This document shows, in pieces, positions 17,949 through 27,128 of a DNA stretch of 64,000 nucleotides. Source of the DNA: an uncultured Flavobacteriaceae bacterium (GTDB taxonomy: Bacteria > Bacteroidota > Bacteroidia > Flavobacteriales > Flavobacteriaceae); NCBI GenBank assembly GCA_947497145.1, contig CANMFQ010000020.1, positions 1 through 64,000 on the forward strand, in the 5' to 3' direction. The translations under genes and the position numbers were made by a program. Each line of letters begins with the position of its first letter. Position 1 is the stretch's first letter. Under the pieces are notes generated by a model. That model ran no database searches and was not told the origin of the DNA. It was given only the letters and a program-made list of their open reading frames with translations.

Positions 17949-20354
17949 CTAGTTTCTCAACGGCTTGCCTGTTTTTAGCATGTGCTGAATTCTTTCAAGC
18001 GTCTTTCTTTCTGTACATAGCGATAAGAAAGCTTCACGTTCAATATCAAGCAGGTATTGCTCTGATACAAGCGTTGGTTCAGACAAATCTCCACCAGCCA
18101 TAACATAGGCCAGCTTGTTTGCTATTTTCTTATCATGCTCACTAATATAATGGCTAGCTTCCATGGCATCAGTACCTACTAAGAACATACCTAAAGCTTG
18201 TTTTCCAAGTACTTTGATATCTTTTCTTTTTGGAGGTTGTGTATACCCAGCTTCTGCCATCAATTTAGCATGTGCTTTTGCCGTTGCTATTTGTCTGTCT
18301 TTATTAACAACAACGATATCTTTTCCTTTTTGTAAAAATCCTAAGTCAAAGGCTTCATGTGCCGAGGTAGACACTTTAGCCATACCAATGGTTAAGAAAT
18401 ACTCTTGAAGTACATTCAATTCCACATCACCTTTTCTAAAAGTGTCTTGTGCACGTAGCGCCATTTCTTTAGAGCCACCTCCGCCAGGAATAACTCCAAC
18501 ACCAAATTCTACAAGACCCATGTAAGTTTCTGCTGCGGCTACCACTTTATCAGCGTGAAGCGATATTTCACATCCGCCACCCAATGCCATACCATGCGGA
18601 GCTGCAATTGTTGGTATTGAAGAATATCGTAAGCGCATCACCGTATCTTGAAACATTTTAATGGCCATATTGAGCTCATCATATTCTTGTTCTACGGCCA
18701 TCATAAAAATCATACCAATATTGGCACCTACTGAGAAGTTAGCCGCTTGATTACCAACGACCAAACCTTGAAAGTCTTTTTCGGCTATATCAATGGCTTT
18801 ATTGAGACCAGCTATAACATCACCACCAATAGTATTCATTTTAGACTGGAATTCTACATTCAAAATGCCATCACCTAAATCTTCTACAACTACACCAGCA
18901 TTTTTAAATACTTCGTTTGATTTACGAATGTTATCTAAAATAATAAAGGCATCTTGCCCTGGAATCTTCGCAATGGCTTTCTTTGGAATATCATAATAGT
19001 AAGAAGCCCCTTCTTTAACCGAGTAAAAGGAGTTTTGACCAAAGGCCAACATTTCTTCAACCCAAGCTGCGGGTACTTCGCCTTCAGCTTTCATTATTTC
19101 CAAGCCTTTTTCTACTCCGATGGCATCCCAAATTTGAAAAGGACCATGTTCCCATCCGAAGCCAGCTTTCATAGCGTCATCAATTTTAAATAACTCGTCT
19201 GTTATTTCAGGAATTCTGTGTGATACGTAAGCAAAGAGAGCAGCAAAACTTTTTCTGTAAAATTCACCCGCCTTGTCTTTACCACCTACCAATACTTTAA
19301 AACGGTCTACAACCTTATCAATAGTTTTTGTCAATTCTAAGGTGGCAAATTTGGCACTTTTTTTAGACCGATAATCCATCGTATCTAGGTCTAAGGTTAA
19401 GATTTCGGTCTTACCCTCCGCATTTTTTGACTTTTTATAAAATCCTTGTCCTGATTTACTTCCCAACCATTTATTTTCCATCATCGTTTTGATGAAGTCA
19501 GGGAGTTGAAATAAGTTGTGTTTTTCATCATCCTTGCAGTTTTCTGCAATTCCATTGGCAACGTGTACTAAGGTATCTAAGCCAACAACATCAACCGTTC
19601 TAAACGTAGCTGATTTTGGTCGTCCAATAACAGGGCCAGTGAGTTTATCTACTTCTTCAACGGTCATTCCCATATCTTTGACCATGTGAAAAAGGCTCTG
19701 AATGCTAAAAATACCAATACGATTGCCTATAAAAGCAGGAGTGTCTTTTGCTACTACGGAGGTTTTGCCTAAAAATTGCTCGCCATACCCATTTAAGAAA
19801 TCCAACACTTCAGGAGCTGTTTTTGGGCCTGGAATGATTTCAAACAATTTTAAATACCGTGCAGGGTTGAAGAAGTGGGTGCCACAGAAATGTTTCTGAA
19901 AATCATCACTTCGCCCTTCACTCATAAATTTAATAGGAATACCAGAGGTGTTTGAAGTAATTAAAGTACCTGGTGTTCTGTATTTTTCGAGATTTTCGAA
20001 AACCATTTTTTTAATATCAAGACGCTCAACAACGACCTCAATAATCCAATCTACATCAGCAACTTTAGCAATATCATCTTCAAGGTTACCTGTAGTTATG
20101 CGATTGGCAAATTTTTGATGGTAAATGGGTGATGGCTTTGATTTTAAGGCCGCAACCAATGCGTCATTTACCAAACGGTTTCGTACAATTTTGTCTTCGA
20201 GGGTTAAGCCCTTTGCCTTCTCTTTTTCATTTAGTTCTCTGGGAACAATATCTAATAGCAAAACTTCAACTCCGATATTGGCAAAATGGCATGCGATGCC
20301 GCTACCCATGATACCAGAACCAATTACCGCTACTTTTTTAATATGCTTGTTCAT
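17949..20354 (-). CDS. fadB: 3-hydroxyacyl-CoA dehydrogenase / enoyl-CoA hydratase fusion
   Basis: 801 residues. The N-terminus is an NAD-binding Rossmann domain (VAVIGSGIMGSGIACHFA), followed by two hydroxyacyl-CoA dehydrogenase C-terminal domains (GTHFFNPARYLKLFEII...KDTPAFIGNRIG), and residues ~495-690 are a crotonase domain (APHGMALGGGCEISLHADKVVAAAET, with the oxyanion Gly-Gly). The domain order is the reverse of E. coli FadB and the same as B. subtilis FadN. It carries out the second and third beta-oxidation steps. It follows marR by 14 bases, a strong sign of one transcript. Confidence 0.95.
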   Translation of the reverse strand: MNKHIKKVAVIGSGIMGSGIACHFANIGVEVLLLDIVPRELNEKEKAKGLTLEDKIVRNRLVNDALVAALKSKPSPIYHQKFANRITTGNLEDDIAKVADVDWIIEVVVERLDIKKMVFENLEKYRTPGTLITSNTSGIPIKFMSEGRSDDFQKHFCGTHFFNPARYLKLFEIIPGPKTAPEVLDFLNGYGEQFLGKTSVVAKDTPAFIGNRIGIFSIQSLFHMVKDMGMTVEEVDKLTGPVIGRPKSATFRTVDVVGLDTLVHVANGIAENCKDDEKHNLFQLPDFIKTMMENKWLGSKSGQGFYKKSKNAEGKTEILTLDLDTMDYRSKKSAKFATLELTKTIDKVVDRFKVLVGGKDKAGEFYRKSFAALFAYVSHRIPEITDELFKIDDAMKAGFGWEHGPFQIWDAIGVEKGLEIMKAEGEVPAAWVEEMLAFGQNSFYSVKEGASYYYDIPKKAIAKIPGQDAFIILDNIRKSNEVFKNAGVVVEDLGDGILNVEFQSKMNTIGGDVIAGLNKAIDIAEKDFQGLVVGNQAANFSVGANIGMIFMMAVEQEYDELNMAIKMFQDTVMRLRYSSIPTIAAPHGMALGGGCEISLHADKVVAAAETYMGLVEFGVGVIPGGGGSKEMALRAQDTFRKGDVELNVLQEYFLTIGMAKVSTSAHEAFDLGFLQKGKDIVVVNKDRQIATAKAHAKLMAEAGYTQPPKRKDIKVLGKQALGMFLVGTDAMEASHYISEHDKKIANKLAYVMAGGDLSEPTLVSEQYLLDIEREAFLSLCTERKTLERIQHMLKTGKPLRN

Positions 20355-20368
20355 CTATTGTATTCAGA

Positions 20369-20818
20369 TTAATTAGTGGTTTCTTTAATATGTATTTTTT
20401 TTTCTGCAATTAAATTGTTGATGGTTTTCATTACCTTAAAAAAACTATCCAGTTGCTGCTCTGAAACGTTTTCTTGTACAACGGAATTGAATCTTAAGAC
20501 AACGTCTTTAGAGTCTTTTCTTTTTTGTAAACCAAAATCAGTTAAATGGATGAGCACACCTCTACCATCATTGGGGTTTGGTTTACGTTGTATAAGACCT
20601 TTTTCTTCCATACTTTTTAGTATACGAGACAAGCTCGTAGCTTCCATACCCATTTTGGGACCTAAAGCGGTAGATGGAGTTCCTTTTTTTGGGTCTATAC
20701 TTAATAAGGTGAAACCAACCGCCATCGTCGAATCAAATTCTTTTGCCTCTTCGTTATACATTTTGGCAACAGCCTGCCATGTAGCGCGAAGGGCGTAATC
20801 AATTGTGACCTCCTTCAT
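20369..20818 (-). CDS. MarR-family transcriptional regulator of the beta-oxidation operon
   Basis: 149 residues with a MarR winged helix: LSRILKSMEEKGLIQRKPNPNDGRGVLIHLTDFG is the recognition helix plus wing. The start is just downstream of a 28-bp perfect palindrome with a promoter-like box. First gene of the fad operon. The likely role is autorepression together with fadB/fadA/acd, relieved by an acyl-CoA or fatty acid (inference by analogy to MarR-type fad regulators). The ligand cannot be read from the sequence. Confidence 0.9.
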   Translation of the reverse strand: MKEVTIDYALRATWQAVAKMYNEEAKEFDSTMAVGFTLLSIDPKKGTPSTALGPKMGMEATSLSRILKSMEEKGLIQRKPNPNDGRGVLIHLTDFGLQKRKDSKDVVLRFNSVVQENVSEQQLDSFFKVMKTINNLIAEKKIHIKETTN

Positions 20819-20837
20819 AATTTTTTGGTTATGGTTT

Positions 20838-20876
20838 CAAATATAAATAAATTTATTATGCATGCATAATAAATTT
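20838..20876 (-). promoter_or_regulatory. Promoter and 28-bp palindromic operator of the marR-fad operon
   Basis: Bases 20849-20876 form a perfect palindrome of 28 bp whose centre is ATGCATGCAT flanked by AAATTTATT arms. On the minus strand TATATTTG at 20845-20838 fits the Bacteroidetes -7 consensus TAnnTTTG and lies 20 bases before the start codon. The palindrome covers the region where the -33 element would be; no clear TTG was seen at the expected spacing. The layout is typical of MarR autorepression. Confidence 0.8.
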
Positions 20877-21040
20877 GCGAAAAAATAAAACAAAAATGAT
20901 AAGAATACCTAGTTTTTAGATAGTAAGCGTAATAAGGTAGTTGCTGTAACAGTGTTTGTTATGAACTTTGATAAGGTAAAAATGGATATTTTACTTCATT
21001 TTTTACTATTGACGATGCATATTGGGTGATGGATAGTTGA

Positions 21041-21409
21041 TTAGCTTTTTAGTTTTGAAAGAGGAGGCTTATATTCAATTTGAGTTTCCTTAAACCAATT
21101 GGTTTCTATTTTTGCCCAAACCTGTGTCGTCTTATTGTTTTTTGTTTTTAATCTTACAATGCGATAATAAGTACGTTCATACTGTACACTGCCATTATTA
21201 ATCATTGGTTTGCCTAGTGTTATTTCAAACTTTTTAAACGGTCCAACCTTAAAAAGCCCTGGGTAGGTGGAGCTGAGGTATTTTAGTCCGTACTTTTTTA
21301 AATCAGCTTCAATTATATCAGCAAAGTTTTTTGATTTGTCTGTTACCCATTTAATTGTAAGGCCTATTGCTATGGCTGGGATAATCAAGAAAATCCAATA
21401 CGTGGTCAT
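21041..21409 (-). CDS. Hypothetical protein with one N-terminal membrane segment
   Basis: 122 residues; the N-terminus YWIFLIIPAIAIGLTIKWV is a membrane anchor and the remainder is a soluble beta-rich domain (YERTYYRIVRLKTKNNKTTQVWAKIETNWF). I do not recognise the family. It follows the lipoprotein gene by 18 bases and is probably co-transcribed with it. These two genes begin the same-strand series of small accessory genes that extends to 31.4 kb. Confidence 0.6.
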   Translation of the reverse strand: MTTYWIFLIIPAIAIGLTIKWVTDKSKNFADIIEADLKKYGLKYLSSTYPGLFKVGPFKKFEITLGKPMINNGSVQYERTYYRIVRLKTKNNKTTQVWAKIETNWFKETQIEYKPPLSKLKS

Positions 21410-21427
21410 TAGGTTTTATAAGGGTTG

Positions 21428-22165
21428 TTAATTTTTTCTGGTTAAGTCTTTAAAAGCTGTTGAATATTTTTTCGGCTCTCTTCCGTCATTAATAAATTTC
21501 CCTAATTCAATTGCTATGATTCGTTTGGCTAGGTAGTCATTTATAGCTAGTTTATTTTGTTTTATCATATTAGCGAACATAGCAATACCTATTTCACCAG
21601 CTACATCTTTTGCATGATAATATTCTTCAAAAAAAGGGATTCCTGATTTGGAAGATTTAATTGCTTTAAAATATTTGCCTTTACGATTAAACATGCATAA
21701 GCCTAATTCACTTTGAATAATTGAATCTTTATTCATCCTTGTTTCATAACTACTGCTGATTTCAGTTACTATCTTTTTACCATGTTCACTCAGGTATACA
21801 CATCGAATGCTATATTGTAAATTTTCAAACCATATGGAGTCAACAGGAGCATATATTTCATGCCAGAGTTGACTTTTGAAATAATTTTCAAGATTATAGT
21901 TGCTAAATTGATTGTATAATTTCATATTCACAATCGTACGCGGGTCTTCAGATAACAATTGAGCGTACGCCTTTTCAATAGTAAGCGTAGGGTATTGTTT
22001 TTTTAGTACTTCATTTTCAAAAGCATTTACATATTGCGTTAACGCTTGTGCATTGTCCGCACCTAACGTTTGTTCAAAAACTTTAATTTTTTTGGAACTG
22101 TTTAAACTAGAACAGCCTATCAATAGTAGCAAAGAAATGATCGTAATAAAAAAGCTGGCTTTCAT
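21428..22165 (-). CDS. Hypothetical lipoprotein
   Basis: 245 residues from ATG 22165 (MKASFFITIISLLLLIGCSS), which yields a clean lipoprotein signal with Cys18. The frame is open 26 codons further upstream but that part has no signal-like character. The mature part is mixed alpha/beta with no motif that I recognise. Probably periplasmic or outer-membrane bound, in an operon with the small membrane protein downstream. Confidence 0.65.
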   Translation of the reverse strand: MKASFFITIISLLLLIGCSSLNSSKKIKVFEQTLGADNAQALTQYVNAFENEVLKKQYPTLTIEKAYAQLLSEDPRTIVNMKLYNQFSNYNLENYFKSQLWHEIYAPVDSIWFENLQYSIRCVYLSEHGKKIVTEISSSYETRMNKDSIIQSELGLCMFNRKGKYFKAIKSSKSGIPFFEEYYHAKDVAGEIGIAMFANMIKQNKLAINDYLAKRIIAIELGKFINDGREPKKYSTAFKDLTRKN

Positions 22166-22313
22166 AGCTTTGTTACAGTATTTAATTAAGCATAGTTTCG
22201 GTTTTTGTTCATAAATATTCTCGAAGAAAATAAGCAGGAGCAAAACGTAATAATTTTAGTTAAATACTAAAGATAATTATTTTTTAAACAGTTATGAGCA
22301 AACATATATTATA

Positions 22314-22787
22314 TTAGGATAATATTTCTTTCCACTTTTCAGATTCCGCAAAGTCTTTAACAATACGATTTCGTTCAGTAAGTAATTCAGTCATATATTT
22401 TTTTAAGAATAAATTGTCAGCCAACTTACCCAAAATTCCAAAAGGTGATGTATATTCAAAAACATCAGTCATTAGTGTTCCATCATTTAATTCTGTAAAG
22501 AGATGTGTGTGCTTAAATTCTTTAAATGCTCCTTTTACCATTTCGTCCACGAAATATCTCGGTCGGTCAAATTTTGTTATTTTAGAAGTCAGATGTTGAT
22601 AAATTCCAAAGTGTTTAGCCCTCCAAGTTACACTTTCATTCATTCCAATTAATCCACTTGTTTTTCCTGCTATCGCTTTTTCGTTGGTTTGCTCCGTTGA
22701 AATTACGTGTAAATCAATACTTCTCGAAAGGTCAAATACAACCTCTCTATTCGCTTTTATCTCGGTTTGGAGTTCAATTTTGGGCAT
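22314..22787 (-). CDS. SRPBCC-fold protein (START-like, polyketide cyclase/coenzyme-Q-binding type)
   Basis: 157 residues. The start MPKIELQTEIKANREVVFDLSRSIDLHV and the segment DVFEYTSPFGILGKLADNLFLKKYM are characteristic of SRPBCC-fold proteins annotated as cell-division-inhibitor-like or cyclase/dehydrase. They bind hydrophobic ligands in a deep pocket; no enzyme activity can be assigned. A short diverged repeat (U family) with a GCCTAAC core ends about 20 bases upstream of the start. Confidence 0.75.
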   Translation of the reverse strand: MPKIELQTEIKANREVVFDLSRSIDLHVISTEQTNEKAIAGKTSGLIGMNESVTWRAKHFGIYQHLTSKITKFDRPRYFVDEMVKGAFKEFKHTHLFTELNDGTLMTDVFEYTSPFGILGKLADNLFLKKYMTELLTERNRIVKDFAESEKWKEILS

Positions 22788-22802
22788 TTTGGTTGTTTCG
22801 GT

Positions 22803-22896
22803 GCGCCTAACTTAATGCGCATATTCAGTTAACCTAACTTTTTTATAAATGATTACTAATCTACGTCATTTCTACTGCTTTTGAAAGTATTTGTCG
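22803..22896 (-). repeat. U-family repeat, copy U5 (upstream of the SRPBCC gene)
   Basis: Shares the core ACTAATCTACGTC and the end TTTTGAAAGTATTTGTCG with the copies at 23529, 26866 and 31436. On the gene strand the gene-proximal end reads GTTAGGC, identical to the canonical 7-mer of integron attC sites, but a full attC structure could not be drawn. Confidence 0.55.
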
Positions 22897-22950
22897 CTGA
22901 TAAATTAGCTCTTAAAGTTATGTTACTAGTCTTTAGGGTAATTTATTCAT

Positions 22951-23520
22951 TTACCCTGCAGTGAACTCATTTTTTATTGTTGCATGAGGTCTTACTGTTA
23001 TTTTTCCTTTTGTGGGAATCATATTTTCCCAAACCCAATTGTAATGTTTAATTACTTTTTCAGCTTTTAAATGGGGTCTTTCTCCAGTGGTGTGCCCATC
23101 AGAAACAACGGTGATCGTATAATCTTTAGTCAATGCGGATTGGATAGTAGACTCTACACAGAAATCGGTTGCACAACCCGTAATTACTAATTCTGAAGCT
23201 TTTAGTTTTGTTAATTTAGATTGAAGTGCCGAATTATAAAATACGTCATTTGCATATTTGTCAATTAGAATATCAGTTGGTTCAACATTTAGCGTGTCTA
23301 ATATTTCCCATGCTGCTGTATTTTTTTCAAATTCTCCACTTCCGGTGCCATCATGTTGTATGAAAATAACGGGTAATTCCGCTTTACGAAATAATGCAGA
23401 CAGTTCATTTATTCGCTTTACAACGCCAAGGGTATCAAACCTAGGAGTGCTTGGGGTGAAAGAACCTTTTTGCATATCAATGATTAAAAGGACTTTTATG
23501 TTTTTAGAATTATTAACCAT
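22951..23520 (-). CDS. Isochorismatase-family cysteine hydrolase
   Basis: 189 residues from ATG 23520 (MVNNSKNIKVLLIIDMQ); the open frame begins 10 codons earlier but that part lies in an upstream repeat. The family triad is visible: Asp in LLIIDMQKGSF, a central Lys (IDKYANDVF) and Cys in VITGCATDFCVE, with a cis-peptide-type GCATD turn. Family members hydrolyse small amides and related compounds (nicotinamidase, N-carbamoyl-amino acid hydrolase, isochorismatase). The substrate is not predictable here. Confidence 0.88.
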   Translation of the reverse strand: MVNNSKNIKVLLIIDMQKGSFTPSTPRFDTLGVVKRINELSALFRKAELPVIFIQHDGTGSGEFEKNTAAWEILDTLNVEPTDILIDKYANDVFYNSALQSKLTKLKASELVITGCATDFCVESTIQSALTKDYTITVVSDGHTTGERPHLKAEKVIKHYNWVWENMIPTKGKITVRPHATIKNEFTAG

Positions 23521-23528
23521 ATTTTTTT

Positions 23529-23616
23529 GCAACGCAATGTACAGAACCAATACCTATATACTTGCTTTATGACAACTAATCTAAGTCTTTTAAACTGCTT
23601 TTAAAAGTATTTGTTG
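23529..23616 (-). repeat. U-family repeat, copy U4
   Basis: Contains AACTAATCTAAGTC and GCTTTTAAAAGTATTTGTTG, the two conserved blocks of the U repeats, at the same relative spacing, directly upstream of the isochorismatase-family gene. The central CGTACTCAAGTACG hairpin of other copies has decayed. Confidence 0.6.
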
Positions 23617-23762
23617 TTATGAGGTTATAAATGAAGGTTCTGTTAGTGGTTTTTTTGAGAAATTTACCTTATTTATTGACTCCACTAGCATTAGTTGTCT
23701 TTTACAAGCTTAGTTATTGCTGAATTTAGGATGAAATAAATAAAGTTTAGGGTTGTAAGTGC

Positions 23763-24149
23763 TTATCTGTATTTGTTGTAACTAAAACTAAATAACGCTT
23801 GCATTATCAAATTTGGAATTAAAGGAATCCAAATGATATTAATAAGTTCATCAAAATGTAAGGATGTACAATGAGTCAAAACTCTTGTAATTCCAAAAAT
23901 CAAAATAGATGGTAAGAAGAATATTAGTAATGAAAAATACGTGTTTTTAATTAGGTGTAAAAATAAATAAGGAAAATAGGCTATTAACCATATTCCTGAG
24001 AAAATTAAAGTCAATAGTGTAATCATTCCAGCTTCTCCATTTGGCTTAATAATAAGTCAAAAGAGTATTAAAGAAATAAGGTTAATTAGTACAGCTAATG
24101 AATATAATCTTACAGGGGTTAAATATTTTTTCATTGCGACTGTTTTCAT
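23763..24149 (-). pseudogene. Small membrane protein gene interrupted by an in-frame TGA
   Basis: From ATG 24149 the frame reads MKTVAMKKYLTPVRLYSLAVLINLISLILF, then TGA at 24059-24057, then LIIKPNGEAGMITLLTLIFSG and on to the stop at 23763, all in one frame (129 codons including the stop). The TGA falls where Trp would suit a membrane helix, so a TGG to TGA change is the simplest explanation. Only the 87-residue downstream piece (from ATG 24026) would be called as an ORF. The full protein would have about four membrane segments. Function unknown. Translation could restart at 24026, so a shortened product cannot be excluded. Confidence 0.75.
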
Positions 24150-24289
24150 AATTAATGTAAACAATTGGATATAAATACTCAAGCGCACATCTTCCTTGTT
24201 AAGCACTATCAATCTACGTTATCTGCATTACGTTTAAAAGCACTCACTACTGCACGTACTTAATTTTCAAGCACGCAATTCTACCCAAA

Positions 24290-26119
24290 TTATACCTTCC
24301 TAATTAAAACAACCCAGTCTTTTTGCTGTTCTTTTTTGTTGGGTGGTAGCCCCAAAGCATGTTTACTGCCACCTTTAATACTAGTGATTTTTCCTTTTTG
24401 CAGCGTGCCGCCTGTTCTTGGGTTGTACCATAAAACCTCAAAATTGCCTGTTTCAGATGTTAGGTTTAGTGTGGAATTGCCGCCATTTTTTAAATAGACA
24501 ACGTACACTTCTTGAGGTTTTGCAAACACATAATCTCCTTTTGTAGCTATTAGCGCATCATGTGCTTCCATTTCCCAAAACGGAATGTTGTTTTTAGTAA
24601 AAAAGTCTAAACAGATTTTACCTTGATTCCAAAACAAATCACGCGAACGAAAGTCTTGGCAACTTAAGTCTGAATGTGGGTGCTTGTAACCAAAATACCA
24701 TTCTGTACCCCAAGCTCCTGCCATAACTGCTCCCCAAAGGCCGTTTTTACGCGCGTTATCATGTGCTGGGTCTTCTGCATCGGTAATTAGCGCATGTTGG
24801 GCGTCGCCGGGCTCATCGCAGGCTACTGCCCATATTTTTCCGGCAGCCTTGGCTTCCTTTAAAACACGTAGTATTTGTTTATGTACTTGGCTAAAATCTG
24901 CTTTATTCGTTTGTAAAGAAGCACCAGTGAATTTGGTATTCTCCCCGTAAAGACCATCAAACCAAGCCCCATTATGAATTACAATATGATGCTTGTAGGG
25001 GTCGGTTTCAGCAACATAGGCGGCGAGCCGAATACGTTCGGCGACATCAAGAGGAAAGGTTGGTGGGTTTGCTGTCCAATCACCCGTTTCTTCCGCTAGG
25101 TTCCAGTTTAGGGCAAGATGATGCCCAAAACGTGCGATAAGCTCACGATAATATAACTTGGTGTACAAGCCTGTTCCACCGTTATCTAACAGCCCTTGGT
25201 TTTCGTGTTCGAGGGTTTTAAAATGCAGAAACATGCCCAATTTATCAGCATGCTCAAAAAGTACCTCCCATTGGTCTAGCTTTGAAACATCAAATCGGTC
25301 ATAGGTATCATAATCTATATACGGAAATACATTTTGGTCATCACCTGCTATATTCATCGTTAAAAATGAAAATGCATTCATGCCTTTGGAGGCTAAGTAG
25401 TTTATAGCACCAATAATTTCTTTGCCTTTTCCATTCTTCCATGTGGGGTCGCCTTTTTTCCAATCTTTGGCATGGGCACTCCATGTTTTTACTAGCTCGT
25501 CTTTATGTCCGTCAGTTTTAAACGTACCATCAAATTGATTGTAGGCCAAAAAATTCTCGGGTGCGTCAGATCCACATTTTAAAAAGTATTCGCCATTTTG
25601 AAATTTTAGGTAGCGTTCACCCACATAGCTTAGCATGCCTTTACCTCTAAAATCTCTGCCTGATTTGTCTGTTTCTTCAATAGTAAAATTGCCAGTTTTA
25701 CCATCCATAAAACCAGCACTTTTTATTTTTTGAGAGTTTCTAACGGCAGCCCATTTTCCTTTTTTAAAGTCCACCTCATAGTGCCATTTTCCTGTTTTGT
25801 TTGGCAAAAAATGAACGTTCCATATTGCACCAGCTTCGGCACTGGTATTTGCAGCATTACCATCGGCAGCATAATAGCCCGGAATACGATATTTTTCTCC
25901 TGTTGCTGTATGGGTGAAAGTTACGTTTAAGCGGTAATTTAAAAACGGATTTTCTGCTGCCTGCTCTGAGGTTTGAGGCCCTTCAAACTTTAAGGTTACC
26001 TTATGCCATTTTTTAAGGGCTCCCTCTATTTCTTGCGCCTTAGTACTTTGTGTAAATAATAGCAGACCTAAGAAAGTGGCTATTAGAAGAGGAAGGTTTC
26101 TTTTTTTTAAAATAATCAT
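24290..26119 (-). CDS. Secreted DUF5060-type (beta/alpha)8 glycoside-hydrolase-like protein
   Basis: 609 residues with a signal peptide (LGLLLFTQSTKAQ). Residues ~35-130 are an N-terminal beta-sandwich (KWHKVTLKFEGP...NPFLNYRLNVTFTH), as in DUF5060. Residues ~165-510 form a barrel with two acidic motifs placed as in clan GH-A enzymes: WNLAEETGDW (possible acid/base Glu) and ACDEPGDAQHA (possible nucleophile Glu). The C-terminal ~90 residues are a beta domain resembling the putative collagen-binding domain often attached to these proteins. The substrate is unknown; the PUL 6 kb to the right suggests an algal polysaccharide, but it is not in that operon. Confidence 0.72.
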   Translation of the reverse strand: MIILKKRNLPLLIATFLGLLLFTQSTKAQEIEGALKKWHKVTLKFEGPQTSEQAAENPFLNYRLNVTFTHTATGEKYRIPGYYAADGNAANTSAEAGAIWNVHFLPNKTGKWHYEVDFKKGKWAAVRNSQKIKSAGFMDGKTGNFTIEETDKSGRDFRGKGMLSYVGERYLKFQNGEYFLKCGSDAPENFLAYNQFDGTFKTDGHKDELVKTWSAHAKDWKKGDPTWKNGKGKEIIGAINYLASKGMNAFSFLTMNIAGDDQNVFPYIDYDTYDRFDVSKLDQWEVLFEHADKLGMFLHFKTLEHENQGLLDNGGTGLYTKLYYRELIARFGHHLALNWNLAEETGDWTANPPTFPLDVAERIRLAAYVAETDPYKHHIVIHNGAWFDGLYGENTKFTGASLQTNKADFSQVHKQILRVLKEAKAAGKIWAVACDEPGDAQHALITDAEDPAHDNARKNGLWGAVMAGAWGTEWYFGYKHPHSDLSCQDFRSRDLFWNQGKICLDFFTKNNIPFWEMEAHDALIATKGDYVFAKPQEVYVVYLKNGGNSTLNLTSETGNFEVLWYNPRTGGTLQKGKITSIKGGSKHALGLPPNKKEQQKDWVVLIRKV

Positions 26120-26169
26120 CTTTTTTGTGGGTATTTGGTTTTGGGTGAATATATTTAGTCTATCATCGT

Positions 26170-26418
26170 TTATTCGACCAGTATTTTATATATGCCAGTT
26201 TCATTATTCAACTCGAATTCGGAATCATTAATTCGTATTTCGTTATATGCTGTGTAACTACAACTGTAGCCTTCCCCAAAGTAACTGAATGTCTTGTATA
26301 GTATCGGGAAAGCAGCCGGTTCAATCAACACGGCCATCATGTTGGGGTCGTATCTAGCACAAGAAGGGGTAGTTATTGTCGGTAGGCTTTTCCGTACGCT
26401 TGTCAATTCCGATTTCAA
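26170..26418 (-). other. Doubtful ORF formed across a D-family repeat
   Basis: 82 codons from a TTG start that overlaps the stop of the PH-domain gene. The N-terminal half is a translation of repeat copy D1 (26299-26378); the C-terminal half (AYNEIRINDSEFELNNETGIYKILVE) looks more protein-like and may be the tail of a lost gene. The most likely reading is a repeat joined to a gene remnant, not a functional gene. Confidence 0.35.
26299..26378 (-). repeat. D-family repeat, copy D1
   Basis: An 80-base element ~37 bases past the PH-domain gene stop. It aligns with D2 (29260-29338) and D3 (30515-30593) along its whole length at roughly 80% identity by eye. The best-kept blocks are GGGGTAGTTATTG, CATCATGTTGGG and GCCGGTTCA (plus-strand reading). 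Each copy lies directly after the stop of a minus-strand gene. Confidence 0.8.
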
Positions 26419-26843
26419 ACAGTTATTTTTATTCCACTATTCATTTCTAAGACCTTTTTGATAAACGTTTCATTTGTTTTCGGACTAATGTAGATTTCTT
26501 CGTACTTATCATATTTTATAAGCAGTCCTTTTCTCGCTGTTGCGGGCTTAAATCCAACATAAACAGTTTTACCTTTAACAATTTCTCTTATTCTGTCAAC
26601 ACTTATTTTGCCATTAAAAGGTCCGCTTCTGTATATAAATTTATTATCACTAAGTTCGTAATTTGTTCCGAAATATAGCCAAAGAACAAATCCAAATACT
26701 AATATTATGGGAATCAAAGTCCATCTTTCACTTTGCTCCATTTCTCCCCGAAGAATACCGATAATTGTTAGTCCTAAAATGAAGGCAAGAATCCCGAATA
26801 TTATAGCACAAAATAATACGTCTTTTCTACTCTTAAATTTCAT
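26415..26843 (-). CDS. Small membrane protein with a bacterial PH-like domain
   Basis: 142 residues with two N-terminal membrane segments (VLFCAIIFGILAFILGLTIIGIL and LIPIILVFGFVLWLYFG) followed by a beta-rich domain, YELSDNKFIYRSGPFNGKISVDRIREIVKGKT, which matches the bacterial PH-like (YdbT/DUF304-type) pattern. Role unknown; many such proteins are accessory membrane proteins. It is flanked upstream by U1 and downstream by D1, so it has the form of a discrete cassette. Confidence 0.75.
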   Translation of the reverse strand: MKFKSRKDVLFCAIIFGILAFILGLTIIGILRGEMEQSERWTLIPIILVFGFVLWLYFGTNYELSDNKFIYRSGPFNGKISVDRIREIVKGKTVYVGFKPATARKGLLIKYDKYEEIYISPKTNETFIKKVLEMNSGIKITV

Positions 26844-26865
26844 TTCTAAATGTTTTCAGCTTACC

Positions 26866-26950
26866 TACAACAATGGTATATCCGTACTCAAGTACGCATA
26901 TTTTTTTAGGAACACTAATCTAAGGGATTTTTAATCGGTTTAAAAGTATT
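26866..26950 (-). repeat. U-family repeat, copy U1
   Basis: 85 bases just upstream of the PH-domain gene. It is nearly identical to U3 (31436-31520) over the block with TTTTTTTAGGAACACTAATC and TAAGGGATTTTTAAT. It contains a hairpin with an 11-bp stem and CA loop centred on CGTACTCAAGTACG (one C/C mismatch). The following gap (26951-27128) shows no feature. Confidence 0.75.
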
Positions 26951-27128
26951 TATTTTAAATAAACGATGCACCAAAATTTACTTTCTACCCTAGGGTTTTT
27001 ATAATTTTTTGTAACGAACAACTGATTCCTGAAAATAATGGTAAAGTGGATAGTACTGCCAAATAGCTAGTTAACTAACTAAAGATTTGAACTGGGTTGT
27101 GGTAATGCTATAAATGTTTAGTAAGCAA

